This document shows, in pieces, positions 8,066 to 16,036 of a stretch of 64,000 nucleotides of DNA. The number at the start of each line of letters is the position of its first letter. Position 1 is the stretch's first letter. Source of the DNA: Streptomyces megasporus (GTDB lineage Bacteria > Actinomycetota > Actinomycetes > Streptomycetales > Streptomycetaceae); assembly GCF_000718985.1 (NCBI RefSeq), contig NZ_JODL01000001.1, positions 310,001-374,000 on the forward strand, given 5' to 3'. The notes below the pieces were generated by a model. That model searched no databases, had not been told where the DNA came from, and saw nothing but the letters and a program-made list of their open reading frames with translations. The translations under genes were made by a program, and so were the position numbers.

Positions 8066-9181
8066 ATGCATCCGATGATCAAGCCCGCGCTGCGGCGCGC
8101 GTGGCGGGACAGGCACACCGTGCAGTACGGGGTGACCCCCGCGCACGCGGTGCTGCTGGGGCCGGTGGACACCGCGACCGGCAGCTTCCTGGACCTGTTC
8201 GACGGCACGCGCAGTCTGCCGCGGTTGCGGGAGGCGGCGGAGGCGATGGGGCTCGGGGCGGATACGGCCGAGCGGATGGTCGCGCGGCTGACGGCCGCCG
8301 GACTGCTGGACGACGCCACCGCGCACCGACAGACGGCGTTCCGGGTGGAGGATCGGCTGCGCCCGGATCTGGGGTCGCTCTCGGTGCTCCACCCGGAGCC
8401 GGGCGGAGGAGTGCGACGGTTGGCCGCCCGGGCGGCGGCCCGGGTTCAGGTGCGCGGTGCGGGCCGCGTCGGGGCGACGGTGGCGGCGTTGCTGTCGGCG
8501 GCCGGGGTGGGGCAGGTCGACGTGGTGGACGGGGGGTGCGTGGCGCCGTGGGACACCGCGCCGGGCGGCATCGCGGCCGAGCGGACCGGGGAACGGCGGG
8601 CCTCGGCGGCGACCAGGGCGGTACGGCGCGCGACCGCGGGCGGGCGGTCGTCCCGCCCCGGCCCCGGGGAGCCCGAAGCGGGTCTCGGTCTGGTCGTTCT
8701 GGCACCGCGCGACGGACTCTCCGCCTACGCCCCCGATCCCGCCGCCGCCGAGGAACTGGTCGCCGGTGGTCACCCCCACCTCTACGCCGGGGTGGTCGAG
8801 GGCACCGGCTTCGTGGGGCCACTGGTGCTGCCGGGCTCCACCGCGTGTGCGGAGTGCCTGGTGCGCGGGCGTTCGGACCGGGAGCCGACGTGGCCGCTGC
8901 TGGTGGCGCAGTGGCGGTCGGCACGGCGGTCGGGGGTGCCCGCCTGTGACGTGGCGCTGGCGACGGTGGTCGCGGGGGCCACCGCCTCCTGCGCCCTGGG
9001 ATTCCTGGACGGGGACGAGACCTGGGCGGCGAACACCCGCCGCCAGTGGGTTCTGCCGGAGTTGCGTTCCGAGTCGGATCCGGTGCCCGCCCACGCGGGG
9101 TGCCCGTGCGGCGCGGCTTCCGTCTCCGGTGACCGCCCGCTCTCGGCGGATGGGGGTCGGAGGTCCACAATGGCCACATGA
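8066..9181 (+). CDS. ThiF-like protein related to azole-RiPP (TOMM) C proteins, orphan
   Basis: 371 aa from the ATG at 8066, preceded by GAGAGGG. The N terminus (MHPMIKPALRRAWRDRHTVQ and the following 70 residues up to GLLDD) resembles the leader-binding region of thiazole/oxazole peptide cyclodehydratase C proteins. About 110-230 has a Rossmann-like GAGRVGATVAALLSAAGVG, as in E1/ThiF proteins, but the adenylation residues are poorly kept. CAECLVRG and a terminal CPCG could form a zinc site. No YcaO, precursor peptide or dehydrogenase gene is nearby, so a RiPP role is not supported by context. Its stop is 54 nt before the ABC1 kinase gene. Confidence 0.7.
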   Translation: MHPMIKPALRRAWRDRHTVQYGVTPAHAVLLGPVDTATGSFLDLFDGTRSLPRLREAAEAMGLGADTAERMVARLTAAGLLDDATAHRQTAFRVEDRLRPDLGSLSVLHPEPGGGVRRLAARAAARVQVRGAGRVGATVAALLSAAGVGQVDVVDGGCVAPWDTAPGGIAAERTGERRASAATRAVRRATAGGRSSRPGPGEPEAGLGLVVLAPRDGLSAYAPDPAAAEELVAGGHPHLYAGVVEGTGFVGPLVLPGSTACAECLVRGRSDREPTWPLLVAQWRSARRSGVPACDVALATVVAGATASCALGFLDGDETWAANTRRQWVLPELRSESDPVPAHAGCPCGAASVSGDRPLSADGGRRSTMAT

Positions 9182-9235
9182 CCGCTGTCCTCGGCGCTGC
9201 CACCTGGTCGTGCTGTCGGGAAGTTGGAGGGGCAC

Positions 9236-10651
9236 ATGTCGGATCTTCCACGCAAGGCCGTCACCCGTACCGCCAAGCTGGCCGCGCTGCCGCTGGGGAT
9301 GGCGGGACGCGCGACCTGGGGGCTGGGCAAGCGGATCGGCGGCTACTCCGCGGAGTTGGTCGGAAGCGAGCTGCAGCAGCGCACCGCCGAGCAGTTGTTC
9401 AAGGTCCTCGGGGAGTTGAAAGGGGGTGCCATGAAGTTCGGCCAGGCGCTGTCGGTCTTCGAGTCGGCACTCCCGGAAGAGGTCGCCAAGCCGTACCGCG
9501 CGGCGCTGACCAAGCTCCAGGAGGCCGCGCCGCCGATGCCCGTGTCCACCGTGCACGCCGCGCTGGCCGAGCGGATGGGCGAGGACTGGCGGGATCTGTT
9601 CGAGGAGTTCGAGGACAAGCCCTCGGCGGCGGCCTCGATAGGACAGGTGCACCGCGGCGTCTGGCACGACGGGCGCTCGGTGGCGGTGAAGGTGCAGTAC
9701 CCGGGGGCGGGCGAGGCACTGCTGTCGGACCTGAACCAGTTGGGGCGCTTCGTCCGGCTGTTGGGCCCGCTCATTCCCGGGGTGGACATCAAGCCGCTCG
9801 TCTCCGAGCTGCGCGACCGGATCAGCGAGGAGTTGGACTACGACCTGGAGGCCCGAGCGCAGCGGGCGTACGCGGCCGAGTTCGCCGACGATCCGGACGT
9901 GCGGGTGCCGGACGTGGTGTACCAGTGCGACCAGGTCCTGATCACCGAGTGGATGGACGGAGTGCCCCTGTCCCAGGTGATCAGTGACGGCAGCCGGGAG
10001 GAGCGGGATCGGGCCGGGCAGCTCCTGGCGCGTTTCCTCTTCTCGGGCACGGCCCGGACAGGGCTGCTCCACGCCGACCCGCATCCGGGGAACTTCCGGC
10101 TGCTGACCGACGACGCCCCCGACGGCCCCCCGGAGAAGTGGCGGCTGGGCGTGATGGACTTCGGCACGGTCGACCGACTTCCGGAGGGTCTGCCGCCGAC
10201 GATCGGCGTCGCGCTGCGGATGGCGCTCGACGGCGACGCCGAGACGGTGTACGAGCTGCTGTGCGACGAGGGCTTCGTCAAGCCGACGGTCGAGCTGGAC
10301 CCCGAGGCGGTGCTGGACTACCTCCTGCCCATCATCGAACCCGCGCAGGTGGACGAGTTCGCCTTCTCCCGGAACTGGATGCGGGAGCAGGCGGCACGGC
10401 TCGCCGATCCGCGGTCCCCCGCCTACCAGTTGGGCAAGCAGCTCAACCTGCCTCCCTCGTACCTGCTGATCCACCGGGTGACGCTCAGCACGATCGGAGT
10501 GCTGTGCCAGCTCGGCGCGCGGGTCCGGATGCGCGAGGAGATGGAGGAGTGGGTGCCGGGTCTCCTTCCGGAGGAGGACGCCGAGGCGGACTTCGACGGC
10601 TCGGACGAGGAAGAACAGGAGGCAGCGGAGGTGACGGAGACCTCCGCCTGA
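9236..10651 (+). CDS. ABC1/UbiB-family atypical kinase
   Basis: 471 aa from the ATG at 9236 with GGAGGGG just upstream (a TTG 12 nt earlier is possible but would contain the ribosome site). Family marks are KxGQ (KFGQ at 67-70), AAASIGQVHRG for the modified glycine-rich loop, VAVKVQYPG with the catalytic lysine, LLHADPHPGNF for the catalytic loop, and a DFG motif. The acidic C terminus (EEDAEADFDGSDEEEQEAAE) is common in actinobacterial members. ABC1 kinases are ATPases linked to isoprenoid lipid metabolism; the target here is unknown. M. tuberculosis Rv3197 occupies the same position beside whiB7. Confidence 0.9.
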   Translation: MSDLPRKAVTRTAKLAALPLGMAGRATWGLGKRIGGYSAELVGSELQQRTAEQLFKVLGELKGGAMKFGQALSVFESALPEEVAKPYRAALTKLQEAAPPMPVSTVHAALAERMGEDWRDLFEEFEDKPSAAASIGQVHRGVWHDGRSVAVKVQYPGAGEALLSDLNQLGRFVRLLGPLIPGVDIKPLVSELRDRISEELDYDLEARAQRAYAAEFADDPDVRVPDVVYQCDQVLITEWMDGVPLSQVISDGSREERDRAGQLLARFLFSGTARTGLLHADPHPGNFRLLTDDAPDGPPEKWRLGVMDFGTVDRLPEGLPPTIGVALRMALDGDAETVYELLCDEGFVKPTVELDPEAVLDYLLPIIEPAQVDEFAFSRNWMREQAARLADPRSPAYQLGKQLNLPPSYLLIHRVTLSTIGVLCQLGARVRMREEMEEWVPGLLPEEDAEADFDGSDEEEQEAAEVTETSA

Positions 10652-10743
10652 ACGGCCCGCCCCGGAGTCCGGTCCTCGCCGTGGGCGCCGGGACGTCCCA
10701 AGACGTCGGCGCCCGACAAGCACCCGACGAGTGCCCGACAACG

Positions 10744-10777
10744 GGAGGGACCGGGGCGGTGTCGCCCCGGTCCCTCC
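10744..10777. terminator. Bidirectional hairpin terminator
   Basis: A perfect 15-bp stem (GGAGGGACCGGGGCG with CGCCCCGGTCCCTCC) with loop GTGT lies between the ABC1 kinase (plus) and the small gene downstream of wblC (minus). Confidence 0.8.
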
Positions 10778-10841
10778 GTCCCCCGTGATCGGTTGTCGGC
10801 GCCGGTCACCGGAACCGGCGGTCAGTGGCGGCCGTCGCCGG

Positions 10842-11087
10842 TCACTGCATCACGGCCATGGCCAGCGCGCGGCGGGCCCGCAGGGAGGCCCGTTCGGCGC
10901 GGCGCTGCATGCGGCGAGCGGCCAGCAGCCGGTGAGCCCGTTGTTCGGACTCGGCCTCCTGCATGCGTTCGTGCATATGGGCGCGGGCCATGGCTTCTGG
11001 GATGAGTTGCATGTCACGGGTCCTGTTCTGGTGGGAGGCGGTCGCGTCGGAGGGCTTGCTTGCGCGGTTCTCGGCGTTGAGGGTCAT
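10842..11087 (-). CDS. Small Arg/Ala-rich helical protein downstream of wblC
   Basis: 81 aa from the ATG at 11087, which has GGGAG at a suitable distance. An in-frame ATG at 11165 overlaps the wblC stop (ATGA) and would add 26 residues, but has no clear ribosome site. The C-terminal half is almost all predicted helix with many Arg, Ala, Glu and Met residues (MHERMQEAESEQRAHRLL and onward), very basic, with no cysteines. I recognise it only as a conserved streptomycete hypothetical that follows wblC. Co-transcription with wblC is likely, so it may be part of the antibiotic response. Confidence 0.65.
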   Translation of the reverse strand: MTLNAENRASKPSDATASHQNRTRDMQLIPEAMARAHMHERMQEAESEQRAHRLLAARRMQRRAERASLRARRALAMAVMQ

Positions 11088-11161
11088 CGTGGGCTCCCAA
11101 TCAGGGAAGGGACGCAGCGCGGGATCGTGCGTCGCGGGTCGGTCGATCGTGCCGGCGGTGT

Positions 11162-11524
11162 TCATGCCGTGACCGGGTTCTTGCGGGGGCGACCACGCGG
11201 CCGCTTCCGGGGCACCACGACACCCTGGACGAACAGCTCGCCGCCCCAGACGCCCCAGGGCTCCCGGCGGTCCTTGGCGCCGGCGAGGCAGGCCTCGCGC
11301 AGCGGGCAGGTCCGGCAGAGGGACTTGGCGTACTCGACGTCGGCGGGCGACTCGGCGAAGAAGACCTCCGGGTCGTAGCTGCGGCAGGGCACGGCCACAC
11401 CGAGACGCTCGATCGCGTCGTCGAGCTCGGTGAGCGTGGTGAGGGCTGTCAAGGAGTCCTCCGTGGAGTCGGACGGGCGGATCGGGTCGGGCTGTACTGA
11501 CGGGGCGTGCGTCTGGATGTGCAC
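11162..11524 (-). CDS. wblC: WhiB-family regulator WblC/WhiB7
   Basis: 120 aa from the GTG at 11524 with AGGAA upstream. WhiB Fe-S cysteines are C47, C70, C73 and C79 (CRTCPLREAC). The turn motif GVWGG is at 91-95 and a C-terminal AT-hook RGRPRKN at 110-116, the mark separating WhiB7/WblC from other WhiB proteins. WhiB7 binds the housekeeping sigma factor and activates intrinsic resistance genes when ribosome-targeting antibiotics are present. Longer readings extend into the attenuator and are not plausible. Expression is probably set by the leader at 11525-12036. Confidence 0.94.
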   Translation of the reverse strand: MHIQTHAPSVQPDPIRPSDSTEDSLTALTTLTELDDAIERLGVAVPCRSYDPEVFFAESPADVEYAKSLCRTCPLREACLAGAKDRREPWGVWGGELFVQGVVVPRKRPRGRPRKNPVTA

Positions 11525-11594
11525 GGCGGTGAAGTTCCTCGTCTGTGTCGTCTCTTCGCCCCGGCTGGTGGCCGGGCCACTTGGGGAAAACAGA

Positions 11595-11629
11595 AGGGCC
11601 GCGGATCCCGGTGTGGGTTCCGCGGCCCT
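11595..11629 (-). terminator. Intrinsic attenuator in the wblC leader
   Basis: An 11-bp perfect stem, AGGGCCGCGGA with TCCGCGGCCCT, extended by CCC/GGG after one mismatch, is followed on the minus strand by TTCTGTTTT. A true U-tract is rare in this window. It lies about 70 nt upstream of the wblC start and 26 nt after the upstream ORF's stop. Confidence 0.85.
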
Positions 11630-11655
11630 GGAAGGTGCCGACCTGATCGTGCCGA

Positions 11656-11964
11656 TCAGGCTGGATCTCTCCAGGGTTCGAGCCCACGGAAGGCCCACAT
11701 CGTGCGGTGGTGCGACTGCTTCTGTCCGTTTTCGGCACCATTGGCCACGCTGGTAAAGACATAGGCATCCGCCTGTGCCTCCACCGCTGCCTCAAGTGCC
11801 TGGATCGGTCGCTCAGCGGCTCGCTCACGGGTCGGCAGGACCACACGGGACGCCGGACGCGCGACCGTGACACCGGAGACACCGGTGCCGGACAGGCAGG
11901 AGCCGAGCAGGCAGGAGGCAATGGCCTCGAGACCGGTCAGCTCTTTGGTCGTCAGGGTGGTCAT
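11656..11964 (-). CDS. Upstream ORF in the wblC leader (102 codons)
   Basis: The ATG at 11964 has a strong GGAGG ribosome site 9 nt upstream and opens MTTLTTKELTGLEAIASCLL. The first part uses normal Streptomyces codons. The last 40 or so codons are lower in G+C with unusual choices (for example AAT, GGT, AGA, CCA), suggesting that RNA structure, not protein, constrains them. The peptide ends NGAENGQKQSHHRTMWAF and so on, and matches no family I know. Its likely job is to position a translating or stalled ribosome to control the attenuator; a function for the peptide itself is unproven. It could also start internally. Confidence 0.6.
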   Translation of the reverse strand: MTTLTTKELTGLEAIASCLLGSCLSGTGVSGVTVARPASRVVLPTRERAAERPIQALEAAVEAQADAYVFTSVANGAENGQKQSHHRTMWAFRGLEPWRDPA

Positions 11965-12114
11965 CGAAGCTCGCCTCCTCTCGGCGTCTCGGGGGATCGA
12001 CCGGGTGTGTCGATCCGGGCGTTCAAGGGTTAGTACAGCATGGATGTGGTGGAGCGAACAGCCCCGCCTCATCCACGCTCGGAAGGCTATGAGGCTTCAC
12101 ACGGCGCGCGCAAA

Positions 12115-14370
12115 CTATTTTTCGGGCAGGTTCGTAACAGCCTCTGTGACACTTTCCGGAACATCTTCGTCCGCTTGTTCGTGTGTGTGTTCCCCGGCGT
12201 CCGCGCGGTCGTCCGCTCCGATCTCCTCACCGGCGCACAGGGCCAACACGTCGGCGCCGAACCGCTGGAGCTTGCGCCCGCCCACGCCCGGGATCCGCGC
12301 CAGTTCGGCCTCGCTGTCGGGCAGGTTCTCGGCGATCGCCATGAGCGTCTTGTCGGTGAACACGCAGTACGCGGGCTGCCCCAGTTCCCGGGCCCGGATC
12401 GAACGCCACTCCCGCAGCCGCTCGTACAGCTCCTCGTCCAGGTCCGAGGGGCACCCCTCGCAGCGCATCAGCTTCATCTCGCCCGGGTCGGTGAGGGTAC
12501 GCCCACAGACCCGGCACCGCACCGGACCGCGCCGCCTGCGCGTCCGCCCGGCGCCGGCGCGCTCGACGCCGCCGCCTCCACCCGTACGGCCGCCCCCCGT
12601 CGGGGAACCGGGGCGCAACCCCTCCAGGAACCGGCTCGGGCGGCGCCCTCCCCGACCGCCCGGCGAGCGGGACAGCGCCCAGGACAGCGACAGGTGGCGC
12701 CGGGCGCGGGTGACGCCGACGTAGAGCAGTCGGCGCTCCTCCTCGATCTGCTCGTCGGTCCTGGCGTAGGTGATCGGCACCGTTCCGTCCGTCAACCCGA
12801 CCAGGAAGACCGCGTCCCACTCCAGGCCCTTGGCGGCGTGCAGCGAGGCGAGGGTGACGCCCTCGACGGTGGGGGCGTGCTGGGCGTTCGCCCGCTCGTC
12901 CAACTCGGCCACGAAGTCGGCCAGGGTCGCCCCCGACCGGGCCCGGGCGAACTCCTCGGCGAGCCGCACCAGGGCGGCCAGCGACTCCCAGCGATCGCGC
13001 ACCGCGCCCGATCCGGCGGGGGGATCGGGCGTCCAGCCGATGCCGCCGAGCACCGCCCGGACCTGGGAGGGGAGGTCGACGGCGTCGGTCAGCAGCGTGT
13101 CGTTCCCCCCGGCGCGCGCGGCGCCGCGCAGGGCGAGGCCCGCCTCGCGCACCTCGGGCCGCTCGAAGAACCGCTCGGCGCCACGCAACTGGTAGGGAAC
13201 CGACGCGTCGGCGAGGGCCTGTTCGTAGATCTCGGACTGGGCGTTGACGCGGTAGAGCACCGCGATCTCGCTCGCGGGGACCCCGGCGTCCAACAGTTCC
13301 CGGATGCGGCGGGCGACGCCCTCGGCCTCGGCGGGCTCGTCGGCGTACTCGGTGTAGACGGGCTCCGGCCCGACCTCGCGCTGGGAGACCAGTTCGAGCC
13401 GGTGCTCGGCGGCCCGGCCCCGCGCCTGGGCCAGCAGCCCGTTGGCCAGGTGCACCACCTGGGGCGTGGAGCGGTAGTCGCGCACCAGTTTCACCACCGT
13501 GGCGTGGGGGTGTCGGGTGCGGAAGTTCAGCAGGTGGTCGGGGGTGGCGCCGGCGAAGGAGTAGATCGTCTGGGAGGCGTCGCCGACCACGCAGATCGAG
13601 TCCCGGTCCCCCAGCCACAGTTCCAGCAGTCGCTGCTGGAGCGGGCTGACGTCCTGGTACTCGTCCACGACGAAGTGCCGGTACTGCCGCCGCACGGTGT
13701 CCGCGATGTCGGGGCGCTCCTCCAGGATGCCGACCGTGAGCAGCAGCACGTCCTCGAAGTCGATCACCGCGCGGTCGCGCTTGAGCTGCTCGTAGAGCCC
13801 GTAGATCCGGCCGATCTCGGCCGCGTCCCGCGGGGCCTCGCGGGCGGACTTGGCCACCGCGGCCGGGTAGTCCTCCGGCACGGTCTGCGTGACCTTGGCC
13901 CACTCGATCTCCGCCGTCACGTCGCGCAGCTCGTTGCGGTCGAGCCGGACGCGGCAGCGGGCCGCGGCCTCCGCGACGAGCTGCACCTTGCGCTCCACCA
14001 GGCGCGGCAGTTCGCCGCCGACCGCCTTGGGCCAGAAGAACTGCAACTGTCGCAGCGCGGCGGAGTGGAAGGTGCGCGCCTGGACGCCATTGGCGCCGAG
14101 CCCGCGCAGCCGCCCGCGCATCTCCCCCGCGGCGCGGTTGGTGAAGGTGACGGCCAGCACGCTCGCCGGCTGGTACACCCCGGCCCGCACCCCGTACGCG
14201 ATCCGGTGCGTGATGGCCCGGGTCTTGCCCGTGCCCGCCCCCGCCAGCACGCACACCGGGCCGTGCAACGCCGTGGCCACCTCGCGCTGCTCGGGGTCGA
14301 GCCCATCGAGCACCGCGTCCGGCGAGTCGGGGACGGCTGGGAACAGAGGGGAGGGCGTTGCTGCTGTCAC
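12115..14370 (-). CDS. uvrD2: ATP-dependent DNA helicase UvrD2
   Basis: 751 aa from the GTG at 14370. SF1A helicase motifs are Walker A AGAGTGKT at about 43-50, VVDEYQDVSPLQ (motif II), GDASQTIYSFAGA, and LHAAKGLEWDAVFLVGL. After the motor comes a four-cysteine segment CRVCGRTLTDPGEMK...CEGC, then an HRDC domain (LPDSEAELARIPGVGGRKLQRFGADV). Motor, tetracysteine and HRDC is the layout described for mycobacterial UvrD2. It unwinds DNA 3'-5' in repair. The start has only a weak ribosome site. The gene lies upstream of the wblC leader and is divergent from mycoredoxin. Confidence 0.92.
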   Translation of the reverse strand: MTAATPSPLFPAVPDSPDAVLDGLDPEQREVATALHGPVCVLAGAGTGKTRAITHRIAYGVRAGVYQPASVLAVTFTNRAAGEMRGRLRGLGANGVQARTFHSAALRQLQFFWPKAVGGELPRLVERKVQLVAEAAARCRVRLDRNELRDVTAEIEWAKVTQTVPEDYPAAVAKSAREAPRDAAEIGRIYGLYEQLKRDRAVIDFEDVLLLTVGILEERPDIADTVRRQYRHFVVDEYQDVSPLQQRLLELWLGDRDSICVVGDASQTIYSFAGATPDHLLNFRTRHPHATVVKLVRDYRSTPQVVHLANGLLAQARGRAAEHRLELVSQREVGPEPVYTEYADEPAEAEGVARRIRELLDAGVPASEIAVLYRVNAQSEIYEQALADASVPYQLRGAERFFERPEVREAGLALRGAARAGGNDTLLTDAVDLPSQVRAVLGGIGWTPDPPAGSGAVRDRWESLAALVRLAEEFARARSGATLADFVAELDERANAQHAPTVEGVTLASLHAAKGLEWDAVFLVGLTDGTVPITYARTDEQIEEERRLLYVGVTRARRHLSLSWALSRSPGGRGGRRPSRFLEGLRPGSPTGGGRTGGGGGVERAGAGRTRRRRGPVRCRVCGRTLTDPGEMKLMRCEGCPSDLDEELYERLREWRSIRARELGQPAYCVFTDKTLMAIAENLPDSEAELARIPGVGGRKLQRFGADVLALCAGEEIGADDRADAGEHTHEQADEDVPESVTEAVTNLPEK

Positions 14371-14525
14371 CCCGCCATGCTGCCAGGTCGCCGAGGGCGT
14401 CCATAACCGTCGTCCACAGGCGGTGGGAGTTCGTCGTACCGGTGCCCGCGTGGGGTTCGAGGGTGCGCGAGGGGCCCCGGAGGGCGCGGGGGAGACGCGC
14501 CTCACGGCGATGATCGGCCCGGTCC

Positions 14526-14552
14526 GGGAATGGTCCCGGGCGGTTGAACGTT
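14526..14552 (+). promoter_or_regulatory. SigR-type promoter of mycoredoxin
   Basis: GGGAAT at 14526-14531, exactly 18 nt, then GTT at 14550-14552. This matches the SigR thiol-oxidative-stress consensus (GGAAT-N18-GTT). The predicted transcription start is 30-40 nt before the mycoredoxin ATG, leaving room for its ribosome site. Thiol-redox genes are typical SigR targets. Confidence 0.7.
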
Positions 14553-14594
14553 CCAACGATGCCAAGACGTCGAGACGAAGGAGCGCGAGGACCC

Positions 14595-14837
14595 ATGGCG
14601 GGAACGGTGACGATGTACAGCACCACCTGGTGTGGTTACTGCCGACGGCTCAAGGGCCAGATGGACCGCGAGGGAATCGCGTACACCGAGGTCAACATCG
14701 AGCAGGACCCGGAGGCCGCGGCCTTCGTCGAGAAGGTCAACAACGGCAACCAGCTCGTCCCGACCGTGCTCTTCCCCGACGGCTCGGCCCTCCCCAACCC
14801 GTCGATCGCGCAGGTCAAGCAGAAGGTCGGCGCCTGA
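14595..14837 (+). CDS. mrx1: Mycoredoxin (glutaredoxin-like)
   Basis: 80 aa from the ATG at 14595 after GCGAGGA. It is a thioredoxin-fold protein with redox motif CGYC (C13-C16 in TTWCGYCRR), the cis-proline segment LVPTVLFPDGS, and a C-terminal helix. Mycoredoxins reduce mycothiol mixed disulfides using mycothiol and mycothiol disulfide reductase. The Trp before the first Cys and the actinobacterial context fit Mrx1 rather than thioredoxin. It is divergent from uvrD2 and convergent with nudC; a SigR-type promoter lies directly upstream. Confidence 0.92.
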   Translation: MAGTVTMYSTTWCGYCRRLKGQMDREGIAYTEVNIEQDPEAAAFVEKVNNGNQLVPTVLFPDGSALPNPSIAQVKQKVGA

Positions 14838-14882
14838 GCGGAGCGAGGTTTCCGCCACGCGGCGGTCGCCACGGCCCTGCCG

Positions 14883-14931
14883 GCCGTGACGGCCGCCCCG
14901 TGGCGCGTCGCCGCCACGCGGCCGTCACGGC
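14883..14931. terminator. Large hairpin between mrx1 and nudC
   Basis: A 14-bp stem (GCCGTGACGGCCGC with GCGGCCGTCACGGC) has a second inner stem GTGGCG/CGCCAC. The right arm overlaps the nudC stop codon at 14925-14927. It is a probable bidirectional terminator for the convergent pair. Confidence 0.6.
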
Positions 14932-15857
14932 AGCGGCTCGCCGTACCACAGCTCGATCAGACGGGCCGCGATGGAGATGCCGGACGGCGGCAGGACCTCG
15001 CCGGAGGCGAACGCGGCGCGCAGTTCCTCCCGCGAGAACCAGCGGGCCTCCTCGATCTCCTCGCCGTCCACCCGGATCTCGGTGGAGGTGGCGCGCGCCA
15101 CGAAGCCCAGCATCAGGCTGGAGGGGAAGGGCCACGGCTGGCTGGCGACGTACTCCACCTCGCCGATCTCGACGCCGACCTCCTCGCCCGCCTCCCGCAC
15201 GACCGCCTGTTCGATGGACTCCCCCGGCTCCACGAAGCCCGCGAGCGTGGAGAACCGGCCTCTGGGCCAGTGCACCTGGCGGCCCAGCAGCGCGCGGTCG
15301 TCGGCGTCCGTCACCAGCATGATCACGGCGGGGTCGGTACGCGGGTAGTGCTCGGCCCCGCAGGCCGGGCAGCGGCGGACGTGGCCGGCCGCGGCGATGA
15401 CGGTGCGCTCGCCGCAGCGCGAGCAGAAGCGGTGCATCCGCTGCCAGTTCTCCAGGGCCACCGCGTGCACCATCAGGCGCGCGTCGCGCTCGGAGAGCAG
15501 CGCGCCCGCCTCCCGCAGTCCCGCGGGGCGGGCCGCGTCGTCCATCCGGCCCGGCAGGGAGTCCTTCTGGAGCGCGAAGTAGCGCACGCCGTCCTCGTCG
15601 ACGCCGAGGAAGTAGCGGTGCGCCTCGGTCAGCGGGGCGTCGAAGGAGGGCATGGTCACCAGCTCGGCCCCGCCGTCGCCGGTGTCCTCGATCAGCACCC
15701 GTCCGCCGGAGACCACGAAGCAGCGGGTCGTGGGGTGACTCCAGGCCGCCGCGAGCCAGGCCTCGTCCATGCGGTGGTGCACGGCGCGGTCGATGCCGCC
15801 GGTGGCGGTGAGCGTGATCGGACGGTGAGCTGCGGCGCGGTCGGGCCAGGTGATCAC
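14925..15857 (-). CDS. nudC: NAD(+) diphosphatase NudC (NUDIX)
   Basis: 310 aa from the GTG at 15857 with GGAAG upstream; an in-frame TTG at 15869 is an alternative. In order: an N-terminal variable domain, a zinc ribbon CSRCGERT...CPACGAEHYPR, and a Nudix domain with GFVEPGESIEQAVVREAGEEVGV. Just after the box is SQPWPFPSSLM, the SQPWPFPxS motif that marks the NudC subgroup. NudC cleaves NADH/NAD and can remove NAD caps from RNA. It lies between mycoredoxin and adnB; the same trio is recalled in mycobacteria (Rv3198A-Rv3199c). Confidence 0.92.
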   Translation of the reverse strand: MITWPDRAAAHRPITLTATGGIDRAVHHRMDEAWLAAAWSHPTTRCFVVSGGRVLIEDTGDGGAELVTMPSFDAPLTEAHRYFLGVDEDGVRYFALQKDSLPGRMDDAARPAGLREAGALLSERDARLMVHAVALENWQRMHRFCSRCGERTVIAAAGHVRRCPACGAEHYPRTDPAVIMLVTDADDRALLGRQVHWPRGRFSTLAGFVEPGESIEQAVVREAGEEVGVEIGEVEYVASQPWPFPSSLMLGFVARATSTEIRVDGEEIEEARWFSREELRAAFASGEVLPPSGISIAARLIELWYGEPLP

Positions 15858-16036
15858 GGCTGCTTCCAACTTCCCCTGCGGCGTGAGCGGTGGTTCGTGT
15901 ACGTGCTGCGACGGGCCGGTGCCCGACCGTGGGGAGAGCAGGGCGCCCGCGCACCCCGCGGACGGGGTACCGGCCTGTGGTGTGCTCTCGGACCGCGGTG
16001 TCCGCGAGCGGCCGGGGCGGAGCTCATGCTCCGAGC

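Larger units (their letters stand above)
11525..12036 (-). promoter_or_regulatory. wblC 5' leader with upstream ORF and attenuator
   Basis: This is a roughly 500-nt leader. In transcription order it has a candidate -10 (TACTAA on the minus strand near 12030), a hairpin GGATCGAC/GTCGATCC (11994-12016), an upstream ORF (11964 to 11656), a hairpin CCTGATCG/CGATCAGG (11642-11660) that contains the ORF's stop codon, and an intrinsic terminator (11595-11629). CCCTGGA inside the last ORF codons (11670-11676) is complementary to TCCAGGG at 11626-11632, which forms part of the terminator's first arm, so an anti-terminator can form. This fits ribosome-mediated attenuation known for whiB7. Promoter position is inferred. 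Confidence 0.7.

Noticed and set aside
7885..8949. Plus-strand open frame of 354 codons in another frame of the ThiF-like gene
   Set aside because: Arg/Gly-rich shadow; the frame starting at 8066 has a ribosome site and a recognisable family.
8066..9181. Azole-containing RiPP biosynthetic cluster
   Set aside because: No YcaO, dehydrogenase, precursor peptide or transporter gene flanks it.
12040..14406. Plus-strand open frame of 788 codons
   Set aside because: Antisense to uvrD2, whose motifs are all present in the minus frame.
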